DNA from: Grifola frondosa | Lineage: Eukaryota > Basidiomycota > Agaricomycetes > Polyporales > Grifolaceae | DNA length: 64,000 nucleotides | Direction: 5' to 3' | Assembly: GCA_001683735.1 (NCBI GenBank) | Contig: LUGG01000054.1 | Coordinates: forward strand, 1 to 64,000 | Shown here: piece after piece, positions 20,898-31,699 of the stretch | How the letters are laid out: the number at the start of each line of letters is the position of its first letter | How positions within the stretch are numbered: position 1 is the stretch's first letter | Notes under the pieces: generated by a model | What the model was told of the DNA's origin: nothing | The model's database searches: none | What the model saw: the letters and a program-made list of their open reading frames with translations, nothing else | Translations under genes and position numbers: made by a program

Positions 20898-21299
20898 TGT
20901 AACGGATATCCAAAACCATGACAGAGTATGCTTACTCCCGGTATTGATGTCCGTACGCGTTGGTTTCGGTGAGCGAAAGCTGGCAACGAAAGCAAGTGTT
21001 CAACGAAGTTAATATCAAAGTACAACTAATATACAAACAGCTTACCTGGCAACGAAAGCAAGTGTTCAACGAAGTTGAACAAGCTGACGTTCCAGGTAGT
21101 GAAACCAGTCTTAAATAGCAAAGTCCATTTGCGTACGTATGGTCCTTATCCCACGATAGCGCCTTACTCATCCGCTCACCAATCAGTGTCATCAATATGA
21201 CACTCGTACCTTCAACCATCACCTGATCTTGCAGGTGATCAACGCGACGCGTCCCAGCGCCTACTGGGCATCTATGTCCAAATCGGGAAATTTGTTACA
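20898..21299 (-). repeat. LTR (5' LTR for the minus-strand element)
   Basis: 402 bp, offset exactly 6780 bp from the other LTR and identical apart from three C/T differences at 20919, 20929 and 20987. It should carry the promoter for the element. Confidence 0.97.
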
Positions 21300-21304
21300 A
21301 TGTG
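21300..21304. repeat. 5-bp target site duplication ATGTG, right
   Basis: It matches 14113-14117 and directly follows the terminal CA of the LTR. Confidence 0.9.
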
Positions 21305-21404
21305 CCAGATATGTATATCCTACCCATATTACGATAAGATTCACTGCATTCAAGAGCCCCATGTGCAAAGTATTAGTAGGTTAAAGTAACTTAGAACACT
21401 TAGT

Positions 21405-21625
21405 CATCAGCAAAACTCAAATTTTCCTTGCCACTCTTTGGGCTCTTTTTGGTTCTTTTCAGTTCTTTTCTTCCTTATTAACATGAAAAATTGACCTTTT
21501 TTGAACACTTTTTAAGTAAAAAAAGGAGCGAGCCTTCCTTTTGTTCCTTTTTATTTTTAATTTTCCTAAAGAAGCATTTTAAGTAGCAAAAAGTAACTAA
21601 AAGGAAAATTCGAGTTTTACTGATG
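21405..21625. mobile_element. Small element with 25-bp terminal inverted repeats (MITE-like)
   Basis: The left end CATCAGCAAAACTCAAATTT then TCCTT and the right end (complement) CATCAGTAAAACTCGAATTT then TCCTT match at 23 of 25 positions over a 221-bp unit. The interior is T-rich and non-coding. TAGT occurs next to both ends but not in register, so a target duplication is uncertain. Confidence 0.6.
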
Positions 21626-21738
21626 CTAGTTTATTCAGAGTACCAATATATGACTTATTTGATTGCAAAGTAAGTTAGAATAAGTATTGATAAGCACATA
21701 TAGTTGAACATCTTCAACTTGAAACAGAAAGCCAATTT

Positions 21739-22227
21739 TCAGTTCAAGTAGGTGTGCCCAGCTGGTACAGTTTCATATATTCGACCCACAGATAGGAAGC
21801 TACCTTCATTTATAATACATGTTTGCTCAAACTTAGCTGTAGTGTGAATAATCTCAACCATGTATTTATTTGAATCTACCAAAACCCATACAAAGAACAT
21901 GACACCCTGCACATGCCCGCATTTCCTGTCGTGCCTCATGCCCCTGCCCTCTGCTCTGAATTTGTTTCTGCTCAACATTTGTGACAACAGAAATGGTAGA
22001 CATGCCCCCATGCCCACCCCAAATAACTGACCCAGAAATCTGACGTATTTGATCCAATTTGAATGACACAACATGCACCATGATGCTAGTGGTGGCAGCC
22101 CAGCTGACAAATCAGGAAGTGAGTGATGGTAAACAGATGCACCAGCAAAATTGGTGTAGACCTTCCAAACACAGGGATCACAAAGAAATTCATTTCCCTC
22201 AATGAGTAAGCAAGCAATAAATATCAT
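21739..22227 (-). CDS. Uncharacterised 162-codon open frame
   Basis: The frame is unbroken and contains SVYHHSLPDLSAGLPPLASW, HSNWIKYVRFLGQLFGVG and KYMVEIIHTTAKFEQTCIIN. I recognise no domain. It lies in a decayed neighbourhood between a small inverted-repeat element and a pseudogene on the other strand, so it could be a transposon remnant or a chance frame. Length and lack of low complexity argue mildly for past coding. Confidence 0.3.
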   Translation of the reverse strand: MIFIACLLIEGNEFLCDPCVWKVYTNFAGASVYHHSLPDLSAGLPPLASWCMLCHSNWIKYVRFLGQLFGVGMGACLPFLLSQMLSRNKFRAEGRGMRHDRKCGHVQGVMFFVWVLVDSNKYMVEIIHTTAKFEQTCIINEGSFLSVGRIYETVPAGHTYLN

Positions 22228-22399
22228 GTGTTATGGAACTTACTGGCAATTCCATTTACAGGAGGGAAAATTATACTTCAGGAAGCTGACAAAGGTCATT
22301 CAGTGCATCTCCCAACTGGTGCTTACCTTTTTGTCACTGTAGGATGGAAGACTGGCATGGCAGAACCTGTAGTTCTTCTCCAATCCTTCCGCTTGACCC

Positions 22400-23910
22400 T
22401 CGTCTTATCCCCACTTCACCTCGACATATTTCAAAAGAATTTTTTGCCATGCAAATGGCTGACCTAGCCAACTCAATGTGTCAAATTGCAGAACAAGTTT
22501 AAGAAAATAATGTATGCATTGATGACATAATGGCAGCAGCTGAAACAGCTCAGCAGCCTGCAAGCACAGGAATCTCAACACCAGGGAGCTGAATAGGTGT
22601 CTATTCCACTTGCAGACATTGCACTGCATTGAAGCAAAGCTGCTGTCAAACCAATCAAGACATCACTCAAGCAGTTCAAGATTCTACTCACATGGGTATT
22701 AATCATGCAAGGGCCATATTGAGCTCATTGGATATGTATCAACGTGCAGCGTGTCATTAAATATTGGTATTTATCTATACAAAAATAGCTTTGAGTAAAT
22801 CTGACATTATGCTTGAACATAGAAAGATACAGTGCATCAGATTTGCTTACTCACTGGAGTAATGGTCAAAGATCCCTGGCCCAGGTGGCAAGAACCAATG
22901 CCCAAGCAGAAGAACCAGACCAATGTTCCATTTCTGAATTCTAACTTCACTGCCAATGTCAACCACCCGAACAATAGAATACTAATTAAGTGAGTAACAG
23001 ATGTAGTATTCGAGAAACTTACTGTGAGGTTTTATGCAGATTTTAACATGATTCAGGGCTGATAAATGACCTCTAGGATTCAAGAACCCAGTTCGACTGG
23101 ATGAAGGTGAACATTGTCATTATGCACGAGTTAGCTAAGAAATCATGGAACGGATTCAAGAGTGCATACATGGCTCAGGAGGATGCAGAAAAGCAGATCA
23201 TGCACAAGACTGCAGCAATAAACTCTCAGCAGCAACTTCACCACAAGGAGGTATACCTTCATGCTTCATGAATAATAAATATGATATCAATACCCTGCAG
23301 AAATATAAGAAGCTAGCAGATGCAAAAATTATAGAGGCTTACAAGCAGAAACACGGTATTGATTCACTTAACCTTGTTGCTGTTGACCCCATGTCAGACG
23401 AGGCAAGTGGTCCTGAAGATGGCGAGGACAAGCTCAAATGGAAGTGCAGAATGGCAGAGAAAGAAGGGATGGGAGACATGGCTGAGAGCATTCTTGAGAA
23501 GCTCAGCTTCTTTGAAATTATTCATCTGAACTGGTGCTCCAAAGAAGTAAGTGAAAATTAGTCAATTAAAAACAAATCACTTATAGCGACACAGTACACA
23601 ATAGTATTGCATGAACTTTGGGAAATATTTTTAAGCTTTCTACCACCCAAGCAGAAGGAAGATTATCAACCAAGAATCTGTACTGATCATTTCATGAATC
23701 AACTGTCAACTGTGGCGTCCTATAACCTTGGCATTAATCATGCATGATACAAGGAGCACAAAGATATGTACCAACTCCTCCTCCATGATTGAAGCTCTTT
23801 CCCAGATTCTCCTGAATTTGATGCCAACACAGATGCCTCTATGATGCCTGATATTGATAGCAATAATGGAACTAATAATGCGACCAACGCTCCTGGACTG
23901 ACAGGAGAGT
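22400..23910 (+). pseudogene. Decayed multi-exon gene, unknown function
   Basis: Exon-like blocks on the plus strand are bounded by good GT-AG introns (23251-23300, 50 nt; about 23547-23594, 48 nt). The blocks include FDWMKVNIVIMHELAKKSWN, AEKQIMHKTAAINSQQQL, YKKLADAKIIEAYKQKHGI, VDPMSDEASGPEDGED, ESILEKLSFFEIIHLNW and LWEIFLSFLPPKQKEDYQP. The MSDEASGP and downstream W-rich blocks resemble a hypothetical family common near transposons in Agaricomycetes, which I cannot name. Two TGA stops interrupt the last exon at HA*YKEHKD and LLLHD*SS, places where Trp (TGG) would fit. An upstream patch at 22410-22590 (KEFFAMQMADLANSM) may be an earlier exon. Confidence 0.55.
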
Positions 23911-24344
23911 GAGTTTTTTTTTACTAAACCCTTACGCTGCTTATGTCTTGCTCATGCTTTGTATCTTGTGCCTTGCATGCTGTTTAGTGTAATTTTTGCC
24001 ACACTAATGTTAATACTGCCTAGTTTACCTTGTCCGAATATTGCTGTTCTCATTTCATGTTAGTTCTTTCTCCTGTGGCCGCTCGACAGATCTTGATGCC
24101 TCAAATAATATTGCACTTGTTACGATTGATAAGGAACGAATTAATCGTTCTTATAGGCGAGGTCCCCAGCCAAATCTTGTAACACACTTTTCATTACATT
24201 AGTTGTGGGAAAGTTTTTTCAATACAAAATTTTGTATCCGTGGGAACGAAATTTCTAGGTTAGGGTTACGGTCCAATACAACTAGGTAACAACTTTGTTC
24301 TTACTCGGTAAGAAAATTTTGTATGTGAGGTTCTTACTTTTCTT

Positions 24345-24705
24345 ATCGGGTGGCTGAGAAAAACATACGGAGATAAAACATATGTCAGATGCACGTGATC
24401 TTTGTCATGTCTCTAATCGCAAAACAAATGTTCCAGATGATAAAACATGACGTAAAACATATGATCGATGTTTTTGGAAGTCAGTGTAATGCTATGACAT
24501 ATGTTGCGGAAGGAGAAAAACATATGTGATTATAAATCTGACATATTCCAAAAAGGCAGGAGATTGAGCGTCTGTTTGTATGAAGTGTGCAAACTTGTCA
24601 TTTGAACTGTTGATTATCAATCCATCTCTTATACATTATAAATAAGTAATGGTAAAGTTACATTATAGATTGTTGACGTGAATGCTCAGGTTGAATCAAT
24701 ATGTT
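24345..24705 (+). repeat. Dispersed repeat, copy 1 (CATATG-rich)
   Basis: CATGTCTCTAATCGCAAAAC, ATGTTTTTGGAAGTCAGTGT and ATGACATATGTTGCGGAAGG recur in the same order at 57245-57545. The shared block is about 300 bp and includes several CATATG palindromes and AAAACATACGG, similar to the opening of the modular hairpin repeat. The stretch 23915-24344 before it shows no supported gene. Confidence 0.8.
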
Positions 24706-24949
24706 TAGCAATTTTTATAAGCTTGAGAATGTGTACAAAGATGAAGTAATTAATACTGAGTTCATTTGTGGGCCTGGATTACAAGTAATATATTATCAAT
24801 ATCCTAGTAATTAATTGTCATCGCCCCAGCTAATATCTTATTTTCCTTGTCCATCTCAATATAACTTTCCAATCCCCACTTTTCCACTAACCTTCGCTTC
24901 CCGTGTATGCATCTGACTTCAATGGCATCATACAAGATTTCTTCAGTAG

Positions 24950-25816
24950 TCATAATAGACCAATTGAAATACTCCATGTAAATGATAAGGCCGAGACTTC
25001 ATTAAAAAGAAAATCAGCCATATTGTATTCATCGTCTTCGAAGTCGTATGGATTGTCGAGAACATAAGCTTTAAACTCGTAGAGGTTGTTTAGGGTCATG
25101 GCGGGCAAATGTTGGGAGATAGGAAAAGGGAAGACAGGAGATTTGATGAAAAGGATATGAATGTTGGGAAAGAATAGAAGGTCGAATGCAAAGGATTGAT
25201 AGTTGTTCCATGGTCTCTGTTCTTGTATCAGAGATAGCTGGTGAAATAGATCATAAGCAGGTATTCTTATTATAATAATGTTACTCACCCTAGGCTCTGA
25301 ACATTGATCTATAAGTCTCAGTTTCTCTATTGGACAGCGCCTCTCCCACCACTGTCCGATTCTTCTTAGCACTGTCTGTTGTGCTTGACGATCCACAATG
25401 ATATTGAGCTCCACCAACTGTGTCATGTATTTCATCGCCTTTCGCGCAAGTTTCCATAACTCTGGACCATTATCATCCTCCGGAAAATTGACTTCCAGCA
25501 GATAGATATTTAGAAAGTTGTGATGGATGTGAGGGTCTATATCTTTCCCTGAAGAGCATTTGCAGCCCATTTCCTCATATTGTATGACATCTGTGAATAA
25601 TTGAGTGGCTGTCTTTAGACTGTCGAGCCATATGGCTATAGGGGGGAGTTGTGGAAGGTATGTATTGCAGAAGGCGGAACTGATGGTTCTTAAACTCAGA
25701 AGCCAGTGAAAAGATTCAGTGTGAGCATTACTATCAGACAGCTCCTTCTGTTTGGTCCAAGATACATCAAGCTGAGCAATAATCTCTCGGAGGATGTCTG
25801 AGTTAAGGGAAGACAT
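24950..25816 (-). CDS. F-box-like protein
   Basis: A 288-codon uninterrupted frame begins MSSLNSDILREIIAQLD. The Leu-x-x-x-Ile-Leu pattern and the later LRTISSAFCNTYLPQL correspond to the two halves of an F-box-like domain as found in the large agaric F-box expansions. The rest (MKYMTQLVELNIIV, LNNLYEFKAYVL, FFPNIHILFIKS) has the leucine-spaced strands of a degenerate leucine-rich repeat, typical for substrate-binding parts of such proteins. No signal peptide or membrane segment is present. It would act in the cytosol or nucleus as an SCF ubiquitin ligase adaptor. It is one of the few unbroken genes here. The last residues (SISIGLL) may be altered by a missed intron. Substrate unknown. Confidence 0.6.
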   Translation of the reverse strand: MSSLNSDILREIIAQLDVSWTKQKELSDSNAHTESFHWLLSLRTISSAFCNTYLPQLPPIAIWLDSLKTATQLFTDVIQYEEMGCKCSSGKDIDPHIHHNFLNIYLLEVNFPEDDNGPELWKLARKAMKYMTQLVELNIIVDRQAQQTVLRRIGQWWERRCPIEKLRLIDQCSEPRVSNIIIIRIPAYDLFHQLSLIQEQRPWNNYQSFAFDLLFFPNIHILFIKSPVFPFPISQHLPAMTLNNLYEFKAYVLDNPYDFEDDEYNMADFLFNEVSALSFTWSISIGLL

Positions 25817-26263
25817 AATGGTAAAAATTCAACGTAGTTTATTTTCAATTTTGAATGCAGACAGAAATTATCACGTGATCTTCCTGACAATGGTTGGCCA
25901 GGTTTAGTTTGTAGTCTGATCATTAAATATTGTTGAATTTCTGTTTCAATGCTCTTAGGAGTAGTGAACTGATTGCATATTCTTAAAGTTGGAAATGTGG
26001 ACCTTATAGGTTCACACACAAGTGCCACAGCACTCTCTGCAAGCCCATGCACTTTCATGCAGAGCCTAAATTATGGTCTATGACAATTCAGAGACTCAAA
26101 AAGCAGAATTCCAGTCAGAGGTGAGGGGGATAAGGGTTGACCAGCAAGGTGGCTATGACCCATGCTGACAATATGGCAGCCATCTTGTAAGGAACAACCT
26201 CGCCATCAGCTTTTTTACATTCATTGAAGCTTGCTTCCCCATGTCATCTATCTTTACGCAGCC

Positions 26264-26476
26264 ATGAAGTTCTCTCACTCTCTTTCCACCCTCCTTGTTC
26301 TCCTCCCCGTCTTTGCTCAATATGTTGCATCCACTCCTGTGGTGCATCAGGAAATCTCCAATTCCACTTTTCCACCTGAAATGGCTGAAAAAAGTAAAAT
26401 AAGCCAAAAAAAGAGGGCAGAAGAGGAGGACGAGGAGGAGTGTGAGGAAGGGCATGGCCTGGACACTTGTTCATGA
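26264..26476 (+). CDS. Small secreted peptide candidate
   Basis: An ATG in a good context (GCAGCCATGA) opens a 70-residue protein. MKFSHSLSTLLVLLPVFAQY then VAS is a convincing signal peptide with cleavage likely after VAS. The mature part is short and very acidic after a dibasic KKR site, contains two cysteines and ends GHGLDTCS. A neighbouring frame just downstream carries SAHVSISIVTAGVQCSRKDA then YGRCTTDSTR and a stop (to 26655), which may be a second exon giving more cysteines. The signal peptide and dibasic site suggest an extracellular peptide, possibly effector-like or Kex2-processed. I know no homolog. Confidence 0.5.
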   Translation: MKFSHSLSTLLVLLPVFAQYVASTPVVHQEISNSTFPPEMAEKSKISQKKRAEEEDEEECEEGHGLDTCS

Positions 26477-26659
26477 CTGCACACTCACTATGTCATCAGC
26501 ACACATGCAAGGGAAAGAGAAGGAAAGAGACAGGGGCACACCTGAAGAGCTTGCAGCAGTTCTCCGCCCATGTCTCCATATCCATCGTGACTGCCGGAGT
26601 GCAATGCAGTCGCAAAGATGCCTATGGGAGATGCACCACTGACAGCACGCGATGACGAC

Positions 26660-27060
26660 CTTCGAGGTCTCCCTGTGCTGCGGGCGCATGGGAGCGCTGT
26701 TGCTGCCAATACAGAATTGGCTGTTTCATACATAAGTTATGTCCATATATTAAGCCGTCTCCCCACTACTCTGGATGTACGTGTACTGGCAATAATTATC
26801 GATTAACTGTGTTTGTCAATTCTTGTTGAGACGTCGAGCATCAGCAAAATCCCCCTAGCATACCAGATAATATAATGTAATACAATGTAAAATAAGAGAA
26901 TACCAGATTTATTTTACCTGTCGGGAAATATACGGGACCCTTGAGCATTGCCCAGAATGCCGATCCTACCGGAGCATGCCAGGGTTAGGTGTACTCCCAG
27001 CCAGAGATGACAAGTGCATGCAATCTCTGACAAGATGGCGCACTAGTCTCATATTATTTA
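26660..27060. other. Gap without supported gene
   Basis: No coding frame is supported here. A single isolated GTAATACAATGTAA near 26877 resembles the foldback array motif but is not repeated. Confidence 0.4.
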
Positions 27061-27159
27061 GGTTACCAATTTTGAATTTAATCTTAAAACATTAATATTG
27101 TACTGCACGCGTGGTTTAAATACACTATCTGCGATAGTCGCTTGTTCCGAGAGCCTGCA

Positions 27160-29404
27160 CCTGATAATCATCACTGTTAAACACCACCGTATGCTCTGAA
27201 CAGAAAATGAAGCGCATCTCCTCGGTGAGCATGCCAATATCCCCGGGGTAGCAATGCCCGACATCTGAACCCGCGGACTCGCCGGCACAGAGTTGGGCAT
27301 CATCCGCTCCATGCCAAAATCGAAATCTTCTTCCTCAGTCGTACCATGGAAGCATTCGGATACGCCCTCCTCAGCGCCAGCTGTCTCGCCATCGAATATT
27401 CAATGCCGAGATTCTTCCAGTCGAGCAGAGAGCTCAGGCGTTCAACACGGTTGCACTGGTTGATGTGCTGCCACCACGTCTTCTGGCAGAATTGGAAGAT
27501 GTAGTCAGTCAGCTGGTTGACCGAGTCTTCCACTGATTGGGAGCGCCAATCGACGATGTAGCAGCCCTCATCTTGAGAACGTTCGATCAGATCTTGCAGA
27601 AAACAACCGAAATCAGAAAGGTTGGTCGTCACGGAAGGAATTCCCATCTAGACGACATCAATGAAACTTGACACCAAAATGACAACAGGTCAGGGAAAAT
27701 ACCACAGTACACTCCGCCGGTGTATAACCCCATGGTTCGTAATAACTTGGGAACACACCTAAGTGGCAACCTCCGACGAATTCTTCATAATCCAAGCCCA
27801 AGATAGGATTGTTGGAATTGAGGAAGTCTGGGTGGGATACGACGTTGACGCGATCCATAGAGGAATTGAAGAGCTGTACGCGACGAATCTGATCAAGATC
27901 GGATCGTTCGCGTCGTCGGCCATGTTGTGTGTAGTGACTGGAGGTAATGCATTACGCTTGAGCGCGAAGATGCGGCGCTTAAGTAGCACTTTGTTCTCTT
28001 CTGACAAGAGGTCATCGGGAGTAGGAAGCATCCCATGCTCCCTAACGGAGATATAAATGGAGCATATCAATGGACTACAGCTGGAATGCGTACCCATTCG
28101 AACTCATAGCATGCTAGCCGAACACCGATCCGGTTCTGAATTTCCGTGACCGTATCGCACAGTTGTTTAGTAACGGCTTGACCCTTCTATGCATCAATCA
28201 TGTATGAGTGGGTGGCAGCAGGCATAATAATGAAGGCGACGACGGTCATCTTCGAGCCCGACTTCTTCGGTTCGGTAATTTAGTCCTGTTGTATGTGGAA
28301 AGTATACGGCACTATATCAAGAAAAAGCATATAAACTTACACGCAAAGACTCGATGAACATGTCCACACCCTCACTGCGGTACTCGTATCATCCAGCGGT
28401 GAACATCTAGAGCAGATGAATGTATGCACCGATCACAACGAATGAAGCATACGTAGAGCGTGTTGTCCAGATCAAAGTTGTAGTGGCCATAGAAGTGACC
28501 GCGGACAAAGTCGTTGATTTTAGCCTTGGCTGTCGAATGCAAATTCTGAAACTCATGCATTGCCTGGAACTTGACGACGTTTGGTAGTACGCCGTCCGGC
28601 TTTCACTTGCACAGGTGTTCAGACTCGTATGCCGTGGTATGAGAGACAGTAATGAATACATCAGCACAGTGGGCGACAGAACGTTCTATACAGTAGCGGT
28701 GACAGATGCCGTGCTTTCCGGCTTCATGGTCGACATCGAAGTATTGCAGATTATTGTAGAAGTCGACACTTCCGGCGCAAAGATAATGACCAAGGAGGGT
28801 AGCATGGGTGAAGACAGTGGTGACGATATGTCGCTTACGGCACAGAGGAATAGCAAGACGTGGAAATGGACGACGGCGGCCTTGTCGAGTTGTCGCGATA
28901 CGTACTGGATATGTGCCGATGAATACTGTTGATCATTGGAGGTGAAGGAGGCTAACGCACCTCGCCGAGGAACTAGGCGACAATGTAACCGAAGATGATG
29001 GACTCGTTTGTTTCGTGATCATTGGGGGAAGTTGGAATGCCAGCGAGGTTCCAAAGATCGCCTTTCCACTCGTCGAGACGTGAGTACTGGCTACCTGTAT
29101 TGAAGAGGAGGACGTGGGGCACACCCTCTATGAGCCAATGACCGTAGAGGAACTTCACGCTGGCATTGCGAAGGTTATCGAGGGTAGCGGCGAGATGGGG
29201 ATCTGTAGGCTCCTGTGCTTTGACCTCCATGGGAGTGGTCTTGTAGCTGAGGGGGCCGATGAGGCAGTCTCTGTCGCCATACTCTGATATGGTGACGGGG
29301 ACCTTTGTCATGATGATGGTGTAGATGCCGCCGACTTTGTTGGCTATCTCCCACGCGCACTCGAAGAGAAGGGGGTTCCTGATGTCGCGTTTGATGTCGA
29401 ACAT
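27160..29404 (-). pseudogene. Glycogen synthase pseudogene (GT3 family)
   Basis: The minus strand starts [20 protein letters not shown] at 29404 and keeps the colinear glycogen synthase sequence: NKVGGIYTI with the donor-binding Lys-Val-Gly-Gly, [34 protein letters not shown], a damaged middle, [40 protein letters not shown] with [13 protein letters not shown] (active-site EPWGYTPAE), and the regulatory tail [16 protein letters not shown]. Two 55-nt GT-AG introns are clear (27648-27702 and 28286-28340). Frameshifts and stops disrupt it: TAG follows GYIVA where Trp is expected, TAG interrupts the ALKGQAV region, and the tail is shifted after IATPG. Intact enzymes add UDP-glucose to glycogen in the cytosol. 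The introns show this is a genomic copy, possibly an extra one beside a working gene elsewhere. Confidence 0.92.
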
Positions 29405-29819
29405 GGGGAAGGAGTCGGATAATGAGCTCGGGGAACGAAATGCGAGAATAGTCTTAGAAAGAAGGCGCGAGACTGCATGTGGTGGCGATTGGAGACGGGA
29501 GAAGAGTGGGGGATGGGTCGATGTATGCGCATCCTGAAAGAGATTCCTTTTATACGACTTACAGTGACTCCCAAGATCGAAAGAGAGTGTGACGTCAAAG
29601 AGAAAGCGCAAGAGAAGAAACCGCCGCTCATAAGAGAAGGTAATCACCGAATTCGGGAAGGTCCATGCCCCGATTTGGCAAATAGGATGGAACTGGCCCG
29701 TCTTTGCAGCAAAAAATATTGGGGCTGTGCTATTCCCATTCACACTTGTAGAATAAAATATACATATAAGTTATGGTAATGTATCTACTGCGATTATAAT
29801 GGCCGCACTGGATGCGTGC

Positions 29820-29906
29820 AGCCTCTTGTAGCCTCCGGCCATATGCAGGCGTCTGGTAGCCTCGTGTAGCCGCTTGTCGCCTCTTGCCCATATGCGGTAT
29901 CTGGTA
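29820..29906. repeat. Short imperfect tandem repeat
   Basis: GCCTCTTGTAGCCTCCGGCC then ATATGCAGGCGTCTGGTA is followed by a diverged copy ending CATATGCGGTATCTGGTA. No gene is attached. 29410-29790 is presumed promoter or leader of the glycogen synthase copy, and 29910-30387 shows no supported gene. Confidence 0.5.
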
Positions 29907-30387
29907 AGCGCCTACATTGGGCACCTGCGGGGCGAGTTTTTGCTGATGAGAGGTCGGAAGGCAAACATCTCGTGAGGTTCCCAAATCCATAGGATGCAGG
30001 ATTATCGAATGTATGATATGTTCTAAGTAGCGAGAGAAGCGATAGTCGAAGAATCTTGCACAGGTTCCATAAAGGTGTCTCCAAATATTTGTGTTATTAG
30101 TTCTGCATTGATCAGAAGTCTTCACCAGCACCTCAATTCATAACCTCTCCTTGAAATGTCGAGCAACCTTCCCGGTCTAACGAGCTCAAGGCGAACGCAC
30201 ACATGAGAGCACACCAGTAATCCCAAGAAACCCAATCCTGTGTTTATTCAAAGATGCTACCCATCTCGCCAGAGTCGCGCTTGTCTAAAGAAGACAAGAA
30301 ACACAAAAAACAGCAATTTTACAATAGAACGAATCATCGCAATGCACAGCATCTCTCAAGCAACTGCTCCCAGACCACATCACCCAC

Positions 30388-31440
30388 TCAGAACGCGCGC
30401 GGGTTCTTGAAGCCCGCCGCGCCAAATCCCGGAGCCGCCTTCTGGCTGGGCGCGGCGGCGTTGTTCCCGCCCTTTGCCTGGTTCTGGCCCGCGAATCCGC
30501 CCTGCACGCCGGCCTGCTTGCCGGTGTTCGCGCCCTTAATCGCAACTGTTGCGGTGCTCGATGCAGCGGAGCTTGCGGCGGTGGCGGTAGTGGCGGCGGT
30601 GGCAGACGAGGAAGCAGGGGGCACAGCAGCAGCAGCGTCTGCGATGGTGAACTGTATACAGTGATCAGTATGGATGAGCGGGCACTAGACACAATGTGAC
30701 TTACGTAGACCACTGAAAATTGACAATGTCATCACAGAATAGGGTAGATAGAGGACGAACATTAGCAGCCAGCTATCTAGATTCAATGAATGACGCACTG
30801 TCATCGAGCGATCCGTGCTGGGCGACCGCAACGAGCACAGGCTGGTGGTTAGCCGCAGTGTTGATCGACGCGAGACGGTACATGCCCGCGGGGAGGCCCG
30901 CCACAACAGTCGCGGAGAGGATGCCATTCTGCGCAGGATCGTTCAGACCCTTGAAGAATGCAAACTTGGTGGGGTCCGTCATGGTCGTCTGGTCGAGCGC
31001 GGAGAGCTGCTCGATGACGACGTGCGAATGCCCCGTGATGTCCCCCGCAGAATCGACGACCTGGGGCGCGGCGAAGAAGATCTCATCCGCATTCACGAAG
31101 TTGCCGGTATTGAGGTGCGAGACCGCCATCTGAATGGTAAAGTTCGTGTTCGGCGCGACCGTGCCGCCGTTCGTAGGGAACACGAACTTGCTCGAGGGCA
31201 TGTTCGTCTGGGCCGCGATGACATCCATAGGTGCGGGTTGCATGAGCCAGTCGTGATCTGCTGACCGTTCATAATGGGGAGCTGGGGAACGATGAGGCAG
31301 AAGTTGATGAAGTTGTTGCTGGAGGTCAGGGATGCGACCTGGCCGGCAGTGGGCTGATCCTGGCTTGTTCTCAAAGCCCGTGGTCGCGCAGATCTCGTTG
31401 AACGCGGATGATGGTGCGAGCGGGTCGATAGACAGCGTGC
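30388..31440 (-). pseudogene. Secreted low-complexity-tailed protein with an 8-nt microexon
   Basis: The minus strand encodes a protein type widespread in Agaricomycete secretomes. NNFINFCLIVPQLPIMNGQQ and TTGSCNP lead into MDVIAAQTNMPSSKFVFPTN, MAVSHLNTGNFVNADEI, VVDSAGDITGHSHVVIEQLS and NHQPVLVAVAQHGSLDD. Splicing needs an intron at 30713-30798, a microexon TGGTCTAC at 30705-30712 and an intron at 30652-30704; together they restore LDDMVYFTIADA in one frame. The last exon (30388-30651) is Ala/Ser/Thr-rich and ends GFGAAGFKNPRAF. One-base frameshifts before SSNNF and after GSCNP break the upstream part. An acidic stretch at 31450-31700 in the main frame (ARDEVKRTGLRGADVAAAV) may belong to another gene. 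The family function is unknown. Confidence 0.7.
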
Positions 31441-31699
31441 GCGACTGCACGGCATCCGCCTTCGTCGTACCCGACGGCCTGCGGCCCTTCAGGAACGGCG
31501 TGCGCTCGTCCCCTTCCTCGTCGGTCTCAACGTCCGCGTCCTCACCTGCATCGGGTTCTTGCAGGGGACGCTCCTCAGCTTCTCGCTCCTTAAGTGCTTT
31601 CTCTCGGAACGCAACGGCCGCGGCGACGTCAGCACCTCTTAGGCCCGTGCGCTTCACCTCATCTCTCGCTATAACACCCGCCGTTAGAATTGGCACGCG

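Larger units (their letters stand above)
14118..21299 (-). mobile_element. Full-length Ty3/Gypsy chromovirus LTR retrotransposon
   Basis: Two 402-bp LTRs bound by TGTAAC...GTTACA flank a 6.4-kb interior read on the minus strand, and a 5-bp duplication ATGTG lies outside. In transcription order the interior has an extra leading ORF region, a tiny membrane-protein ORF, Gag, protease, reverse transcriptase, RNase H, integrase and a chromodomain. This order and the chromodomain place it in the chromoviruses of Metaviridae. The LTRs differ at only three positions, so insertion is recent, yet the coding region has many frameshifts and stops. A purine tract GAAGAGGGGGTAA lies directly before the 3' LTR. 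No tRNA-type primer site starting TGG follows the 5' LTR, where the sequence is GTTTGAATGAGC. Confidence 0.97.

Noticed and set aside
14152..21222. Two nearly identical 96-codon frames at 14152-14442 and 20932-21222
   Set aside because: They lie wholly inside the two LTRs and differ by one residue at a CpG site. They are frames in non-coding LTR sequence.
24240..24270. Telomere-like GGTTAGGGTTACGG
   Set aside because: Only a single occurrence with no tandem array. Not evidence for a telomere.
28615..28932. 105-codon plus-strand frame
   Set aside because: It is antisense to the damaged middle of the glycogen synthase relic.
30720..31264. Plus-strand frames of 137 and 149 codons
   Set aside because: They are antisense to the secreted-protein gene, whose conserved blocks are on the minus strand.
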